Assembly (NCBI GenBank): GCA_013153295.1
Contig: JAADEV010000071.1
Location: forward strand, 1-8,577
Source: Aquificota bacterium
GTDB taxonomy: Bacteria > Aquificota > Aquificia > Aquificales > Hydrogenothermaceae
DNA length: 8,577 bases
Direction of reading: 5' to 3'
Of the stretch, positions 4,983-8,577 are shown piece after piece. The translations under genes were made by a program, and so were the position numbers. The notes under the pieces are model-generated. The model ran no database searches and was not told the DNA's origin. It saw nothing but the letters and a program-made list of their open reading frames with translations. Position 1 is the stretch's first letter; each line of letters opens with the position of its first letter.

Positions 4983-7055
4983 ATGAGGAAACTTTTGGTG
5001 GCAGGGCTGTTAGCTACCTCGGTGGCGTCGGTAGTTAATGCCCAAGAAGTTTTAAGGGTGGAGAAAATCTCTGTAGCAACAGATGTTAAAGAGGAGGAGG
5101 CAAAAGGTAAAGTAGCAGAGGCAACACAGGAGGAGATAAAAATAACCAGACAGATAGATATAGGGGAGATACTATCTAACCTTTTCCCTGAGATAAACCA
5201 TATTAGAAAAGGTGGAACAGCTAACGATATAGTTATCAGAGGATTTGGAAGGGATAATATAAATGTCCTTTTAGATGGGGCAAGGATTTACGGAGCCTGT
5301 CCTAACAGAATGGACCCGGCTATATTCCATATGTCCACAAGGCAGGTGGCAGAGGTAAAAATACTTGAAGGTCCCTTTGATGTGGAAAACCAAGGTTCTT
5401 TAGCCGCCGTTGTTAATGTAATATCAAAAGACCCTACAGAAGGGGTAGGAGGAAACCTATACTTTACAGGAGGTTCGTTTAACTACCTACACGGTGGATT
5501 TGATGTTAATGTGGGAAATGACACAGTGAAAGTCCTTGCAGGATACACAAAACAATACTCAAAACCTTACGAAAGTGGGGAAGGTAAAAAATTCACAGAG
5601 TATCCACAAGATAAATCTGCTTACAAAGAAAGTGAAAAAGACCACACAGCGTTTAATATAGACAACGCTTGGTTAAAGGTGGTTTACACACCGGACACAG
5701 ACCAAACATTAAAGCTAAACTACGCCTTTGATGAAGCGAAAGATGTCCTTTACCCATACCTTATGATGGACGCAATATACGACAGAACCCACAGAATAAA
5801 CGGGGAATACTACATAAAATCCTTAGACCTTAAGATAACAGGATACTGGAACTTTGTTAGACACGATATGCAGGACAGATGGAGAATGTCCTCTAATATG
5901 TCCCTTGAGCCAGAGCTTGGATACGCAATGAGAACACTTGCAAAAACAAAAACATACGGAGCAAAAATAGAGAAAGGATTTAAGATAGGTGATGTTAATG
6001 TAAAGGCAGGAATAGATGGATACCTTAGAAACTGGAAAGCTGACAATGTGATACTTATGATGATGAAGATGGACAACAGGGGAATGATACCAGATGTGGA
6101 TATTACAGATATTGGAGTTTTTGTTAAAGGTAGTAAAAAGATTAACAATATTGTTATATCCGCAGGTTTAAGGTATGACCATACTGAAAGTGATGCAAGT
6201 AAAGGAGCTTTAGGAACAAGCAACCAAGGTCTATACGACAAATACTACGGTGCAGGAAACTACAGTCTATCGGAAACAGACAACTATGTATCAGGTAATA
6301 TTGTTGCCAGATACAAGTTTGACAACAGGTCAAGTGCGTATATCGGCTTTGGGCATACAGTAAGGGTGCCAGACCCAGAGGAAAGATACATAGCCCTTGC
6401 CAAACCAATGACAAACCCAGACTGGGTAGGTAATCCAAACTTAGACCCTGTCCAAAACAACGAGGTAGACGCAGGGGTTGAGTATTACTGGGGAGTTTTC
6501 GGGCTAAAAGCTAATGTTTTCTACAGTGATTTAACAGACTATATCTATTTAACAAAGATAAAAGCCTTAGATAACAGCAAAGATGCTATGTCCTACCAGA
6601 ATATAGACGCCCATATATACGGTTGGGATTTTACAGTAATAGGAATGGTGTCTGATACAGTATCAGTTGAGCTTGGAGCCGCCTGCCAAAGGGGTAAAAA
6701 GGACAGCGGAAACTACGAGGACAGTGATATGGCGGAAATTCCACCTCTAAAGGCAAGACTTGCTGTTAAATACGACGATGGTGTTAAGTTTGGACAGATA
6801 GAAACAATTTACTCTGCCAGACAGCATAATGTAGACAGCGACCTTAACGAGTATCCAACTAAATCCTACTATGTTGTAAATGTAAAAGGCGGTGTAAATA
6901 TGGGAGACAGGGCTTTTGTAGGAATTGGTGTGGACAACCTGTTTGATAAAAACTACTACACATACCTTTCCTACTCCAGAAACCCATTCCACACAGGAAC
7001 AAAAGTCCCAGAACCGGGCAGATTTATATATATGAATGTTAACTACAAGTTTTAA
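4983..7055 (+). CDS. oprC: TonB-dependent outer-membrane copper receptor (OprC/NosA family)
   Basis: This 690-aa protein starts with a Sec signal peptide (1-20, cleavage after VVNA), then a short TonB-box-like segment (about 25-34). A plug domain (about 45-150) carries DIVIRGFGRDNINVLLDGARIYG and LAAVVNVISKDP-type motifs. A 22-strand-type beta barrel follows, ending in YMNVNYKF with the terminal Phe used by the BAM machinery. The family imports copper across the outer membrane using TonB energy. Published OprC work describes a CxxxM plus HxM copper site. Both halves are here: C106-PNR-M110 in GACPNRMDP and H294-D-M296 in VRHDMQD. Extra methionines follow at 302, 306, 359-363 and 368. AGGAGG at 4971-4976, 6 nt before the ATG, is a strong ribosome site. 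The gene stands alone and ends at an intrinsic terminator. In NosA-type systems the copper supplies N2O reductase, which is not visible here. Confidence 0.93.
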   Translation: MRKLLVAGLLATSVASVVNAQEVLRVEKISVATDVKEEEAKGKVAEATQEEIKITRQIDIGEILSNLFPEINHIRKGGTANDIVIRGFGRDNINVLLDGARIYGACPNRMDPAIFHMSTRQVAEVKILEGPFDVENQGSLAAVVNVISKDPTEGVGGNLYFTGGSFNYLHGGFDVNVGNDTVKVLAGYTKQYSKPYESGEGKKFTEYPQDKSAYKESEKDHTAFNIDNAWLKVVYTPDTDQTLKLNYAFDEAKDVLYPYLMMDAIYDRTHRINGEYYIKSLDLKITGYWNFVRHDMQDRWRMSSNMSLEPELGYAMRTLAKTKTYGAKIEKGFKIGDVNVKAGIDGYLRNWKADNVILMMMKMDNRGMIPDVDITDIGVFVKGSKKINNIVISAGLRYDHTESDASKGALGTSNQGLYDKYYGAGNYSLSETDNYVSGNIVARYKFDNRSSAYIGFGHTVRVPDPEERYIALAKPMTNPDWVGNPNLDPVQNNEVDAGVEYYWGVFGLKANVFYSDLTDYIYLTKIKALDNSKDAMSYQNIDAHIYGWDFTVIGMVSDTVSVELGAACQRGKKDSGNYEDSDMAEIPPLKARLAVKYDDGVKFGQIETIYSARQHNVDSDLNEYPTKSYYVVNVKGGVNMGDRAFVGIGVDNLFDKNYYTYLSYSRNPFHTGTKVPEPGRFIYMNVNYKF

Positions 7056-7102
7056 TAAACTTGCTACCAGTAATCCTGCTGCCCTTGGTATGTTGTTTTC
7101 CT

Positions 7103-7128
7103 GCCCCCGCTAAAGGGGGCTTTTTTTT
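7103..7128 (+). terminator. Intrinsic terminator of the copper receptor gene
   Basis: A 6-bp GC stem, GCCCCC (7103-7108) with GGGGGC (7115-7120), closes a 6-nt loop and is followed immediately by eight T residues (7121-7128). It lies 47 nt after the receptor stop codon and 17 nt before the lpxK start, so it should isolate the two genes. Confidence 0.93.
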
Positions 7129-7131
7129 ATG

Positions 7132-7137
7132 TATAAT
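7132..7137 (+). promoter_or_regulatory. Candidate -10 element for lpxK
   Basis: A perfect TATAAT sits between the receptor terminator and lpxK, only 8 nt before the ATG. A -35 with normal spacing would fall inside the terminator hairpin (around 7109-7114), and none is recognisable. If used, transcription would start near 7144, giving an almost leaderless lpxK message. Confidence 0.4.
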
Positions 7138-7145
7138 CTATATTT

Positions 7146-8126
7146 ATGTTAAAAATACTATCCTATCTTTACAGTTTTGGAGCTTACACCAGAAGGGGTT
7201 TATACAACACAGTCCTAAAACCGAAAAAACTCCCTGTCCCTGTTATCTCAATAGGAAACCTGTCTGTAGGAGGAACAGGAAAAACACCTTTAACGGTAGC
7301 AGTTGCAAAGGAGCTACAGAAGGAAGGGTTTAAGGTATGTGTCCTTTCCCGTGGATACAAGCGGAAATCAAAGGGTAGCTTGGTTGTAGGAGATGGGGAA
7401 AAAACAGTGGTAAGCTGGGAGGAAGCTGGAGATGAACCTTTCCTTATCGCAAAGGAAGGTATACCGGTGGTAGTCTCAAACAGCCGTTATGAAGGGGGAC
7501 TACTTGCCATAAAAAAGCTAAACCCATCTGTTTTTATACTTGATGACGGCTTTCAACATTTCCAACTACACAGGGATATAAATATCCTTGTTGTAGATGC
7601 CCTTAAACCGTTTTGGGAAGATAAACCTCTACCCTTAGGCAGACTTAGGGAACCGCCGAACTTTTACAGATATGCAGATATTATAGTCCTTAACAGGCTA
7701 AACCGCCTGAACTTAGAAAACAGGGAGAAAGTTATCAGCTATCTAAAAAAACTTGGCAAGCCTTTTTTTGTGTCTCAGGAAAAGGTAGAAGGTATTACTA
7801 ATTTTAAAGAAAGTTATCCATTTTCATATCTAACAGATAAAAGGGTGGGGATATTTTCTGGACTTGGGAATAACAGGCAGTTTTTTCAGATGGTAGAAAA
7901 ACTCTCCAAAGAGCATTCATTTAGTATTGTGAAAAAACTACCATTCCCAGACCATTTTGATTACAAGGACACAAAACTACCAAATAATGTTGATATATGG
8001 CTTACAACAAAAAAAGATTTAATAAAGCTAAAAAACACAAAAAATATCTTTGCAGTAGACTATCAACTTACACTTAACGCCGATTTTTTTGAAAAAATAA
8101 AAGGAAAAATTAAAACAGCAAGATGA
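7146..8126 (+). CDS. lpxK: Tetraacyldisaccharide 4'-kinase LpxK
   Basis: This 326-aa inner-membrane-associated kinase phosphorylates the 4' position of the lipid A disaccharide, the sixth step of the Raetz pathway. An amphipathic N-terminus (about 1-28, LYSFGAYTRRGLY) precedes LPVPVISIGNLS and the P-loop GGTGKT (42-47). Then come SRGYKRKSKG (68-77), LDDGFQH (132-138) with the acidic pair D133/D134, PLGRLREP (163-170) and FPDHFDY (267-273). H270 probably matches the catalytic-region histidine known from A. aeolicus LpxK. The frequent second His of that motif is Phe here. TTKKDLIKL (287-295) is the usual C-terminal motif. The start is well fixed: an in-frame TAA lies at 7134-7136 and no earlier ATG exists in frame. 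There is no Shine-Dalgarno upstream, which is unlike the neighbouring genes. Confidence 0.95.
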   Translation: MLKILSYLYSFGAYTRRGLYNTVLKPKKLPVPVISIGNLSVGGTGKTPLTVAVAKELQKEGFKVCVLSRGYKRKSKGSLVVGDGEKTVVSWEEAGDEPFLIAKEGIPVVVSNSRYEGGLLAIKKLNPSVFILDDGFQHFQLHRDINILVVDALKPFWEDKPLPLGRLREPPNFYRYADIIVLNRLNRLNLENREKVISYLKKLGKPFFVSQEKVEGITNFKESYPFSYLTDKRVGIFSGLGNNRQFFQMVEKLSKEHSFSIVKKLPFPDHFDYKDTKLPNNVDIWLTTKKDLIKLKNTKNIFAVDYQLTLNADFFEKIKGKIKTAR

Positions 8127-8187
8127 AAATCAGATAGAGGTTTTAGGGGTAATTATATACGAAAAGAGTTATTAGTTCAGGCTTTTT

Positions 8188-8217
8188 ATGATAATTTTTT
8201 TGAAAATTAACTGTCAA
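8188..8217 (-). promoter_or_regulatory. Minus-strand promoter-like site reading antisense to lpxK
   Basis: On the minus strand a perfect TTGACA (8217-8212) is followed after 18 nt by TATCAT (8193-8188), a 5/6 match to the -10. The predicted start is near 8181. No minus-strand ORF follows, so the product would be an antisense or short untranslated RNA running into the 3' end of lpxK. AT-rich DNA makes chance matches common. Confidence 0.35.
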
Positions 8218-8224
8218 CCAGTTA
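8208..8224. repeat. Inverted repeat TAACTG-N5-CAGTTA overlapping a -35
   Basis: TAACTG (8208-8213) and CAGTTA (8219-8224) form a perfect 6-bp dyad around a 5-nt centre. It covers the TTGACA of the minus-strand promoter-like site, the place where a repressor would act. It could also be a small hairpin in RNA. Confidence 0.4.
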
Positions 8225-8230
8225 TATCCT

Positions 8231-8255
8231 AAAAAAGGAGGGAGGGTCTCCCTCC
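8231..8255 (-). terminator. Minus-strand intrinsic terminator downstream of the DUF501-type gene
   Basis: A perfect 7-bp stem, GGAGGGA (8237-8243) with TCCCTCC (8249-8255), has a 5-nt loop. On the minus strand it is followed by six T residues (A8231-8236 on plus). Polarity shows that it ends leftward transcripts from the DUF501-type gene at 8342-8577, or a small RNA between them. On the plus strand it lacks a T tract but could protect the lpxK 3' end. Confidence 0.82.
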
Positions 8256-8384
8256 AGAAATCGGCACAGGAAGAGCCTGCGGGTAAGATGGAACAGTAGG
8301 CTCTGCCTGTAAGTTAATACTAACTTACCAAACCTACCTTTTCAAGTCTTAAACCCTATTAAATTTAAGACCTCTTTGCCGATT
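8256..8384 (-). other. Cluster of inverted repeats: possible structured 3'-UTR or small RNA
   Basis: Several perfect inverted repeats are nested here. Hairpin A pairs 8266-8278 with 8298-8310 (12 of 13 pairs, one A/G mismatch, 19-nt loop). Hairpin B pairs 8309-8316 with 8321-8328 (8 bp, 4-nt loop). Hairpin C pairs 8346-8353 with 8364-8371 (8 bp, 10-nt loop). An outer pairing, AATCGGCA (8259-8266) with TGCCGATT (8377-8384), could close all three into a cloverleaf-like fold. Hairpin C and the right outer arm lie inside the DUF501-type coding end. The minus-strand terminator at 8231-8255 favours leftward transcription. It matches no RNA family I know: I saw no RNase P, tmRNA, SRP, 6S or common riboswitch signatures. 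Confidence 0.4.
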
Positions 8385-8577
8385 GGGTTTTTGAAGTTTC
8401 TGTCCCCTAAGTGGTATCCAGTCCACAGGTGTAGACATTTTACCTTGAAAGGAAGTTTATCATAATCCTGTATGCCCCCTATACCTGTGTTAAGTAGCTT
8501 TTTTACAACATATTCGGGGTAGTCTTTATCCTGTAAAAACTTTTTTCTATACTGTATCTCCCTCTGATGTAAGGATA
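8342..8577 (-). CDS. DUF501-family protein, C-terminal part (partial)
   Basis: A minus-strand frame enters from the right edge and stops at TGA (8344-8342), giving the last 77 residues. The segment VKCLHLWTGYHLGDRNF followed by KNPIGKEVL resembles the conserved C-terminal block of DUF501 proteins (VKCLH...NPIG), a family of unknown function. The preceding EYVVKKLLNTGIGGIQDY fits the part of that family just upstream. The remaining N-terminal part, which usually holds conserved cysteines, lies outside the window. The gene is followed by an 86-nt untranslated stretch rich in inverted repeats and then an intrinsic terminator, so it is probably the last gene of its transcript. Assignment is from recalled motif similarity only. 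Confidence 0.65.
   Translation of the reverse strand, partial: SLHQREIQYRKKFLQDKDYPEYVVKKLLNTGIGGIQDYDKLPFKVKCLHLWTGYHLGDRNFKNPIGKEVLNLIGFKT

Noticed and set aside
7061..7333. A 90-residue plus-strand frame starting with TTG between the copper receptor and lpxK.
   Set aside because: It runs through the intrinsic terminator, overlaps the well-supported lpxK in another frame, and has no ribosome site or recognisable domain.
8237..8328. CRISPR array or mobile-element ends from the inverted repeats at the right end.
   Set aside because: There are no regularly spaced direct repeats, no transposase or integrase, and no target-site duplication. The repeats are hairpins, and one is a terminator.
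8231..8340. Known RNA genes (RNase P RNA, tmRNA, SRP RNA, 6S RNA) or a common riboswitch in the right-hand spacer.
   Set aside because: None of the conserved core sequences that I know for these families is present on either strand. The structure is kept only as an unassigned candidate.

Overview
The window looks like chromosomal DNA from a thermophilic, motile, Gram-negative bacterium, most likely of the Aquificota (Hydrogenothermaceae or Persephonella-like). This placement is an inference from the AT-leaning, AGG/AGA/ATA-rich codon use, the LpxK type, and the mix of flagellar, lipid A and outer-membrane copper-receptor genes. No rRNA or other phylogenetic marker is present to confirm it.

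Layout from left to right. (1) Positions 1-132 hold the 3' end of an unrecognised gene. (2) A near-consensus sigma-28 flagellar promoter (244-270) drives flgL, an enlarged hook-filament junction protein with an EF-hand-like calcium loop. (3) yggS (PLP homeostasis) lies on the minus strand, converging on flgL with a 3-nt gap. (4) A 68-bp divergent region with superimposed -10 elements separates yggS from a tight plus-strand operon: gcvH (lipoyl carrier), a double-ACT GcvR-like regulator, def (peptide deformylase) and a FliK/YlqG-like hook-length-control-related gene. (5) After an AT-rich 136-bp gap with nested dyads comes a TonB-dependent outer-membrane receptor of the OprC/NosA copper family. 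It keeps both halves of the CxxxM / HxM copper site and ends at a strong intrinsic terminator. (6) lpxK (lipid A 4'-kinase) starts 17 nt after that terminator, with no Shine-Dalgarno sequence and a TATAAT so close that the mRNA may be nearly leaderless. (7) The right end holds the C-terminal part of a minus-strand DUF501-type gene, a set of nested inverted repeats, a minus-strand intrinsic terminator, and a promoter-like site reading antisense to lpxK.

How the genes fit together. yggS, gcvH and the ACT regulator suggest a one-carbon/PLP theme: glycine cleavage needs PLP and lipoate, and in E. coli loss of YggS is known to disturb it. def also touches formyl/one-carbon metabolism. flgL and the FliK-like gene are both flagellar-related but are under different control. 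The copper receptor and LpxK both concern the outer membrane. I see no CRISPR array, transposase, phage gene, tRNA or rRNA. The least explained part is the structured 8231-8384 region; the other points of interest are promoter architecture and domain variation in known families.
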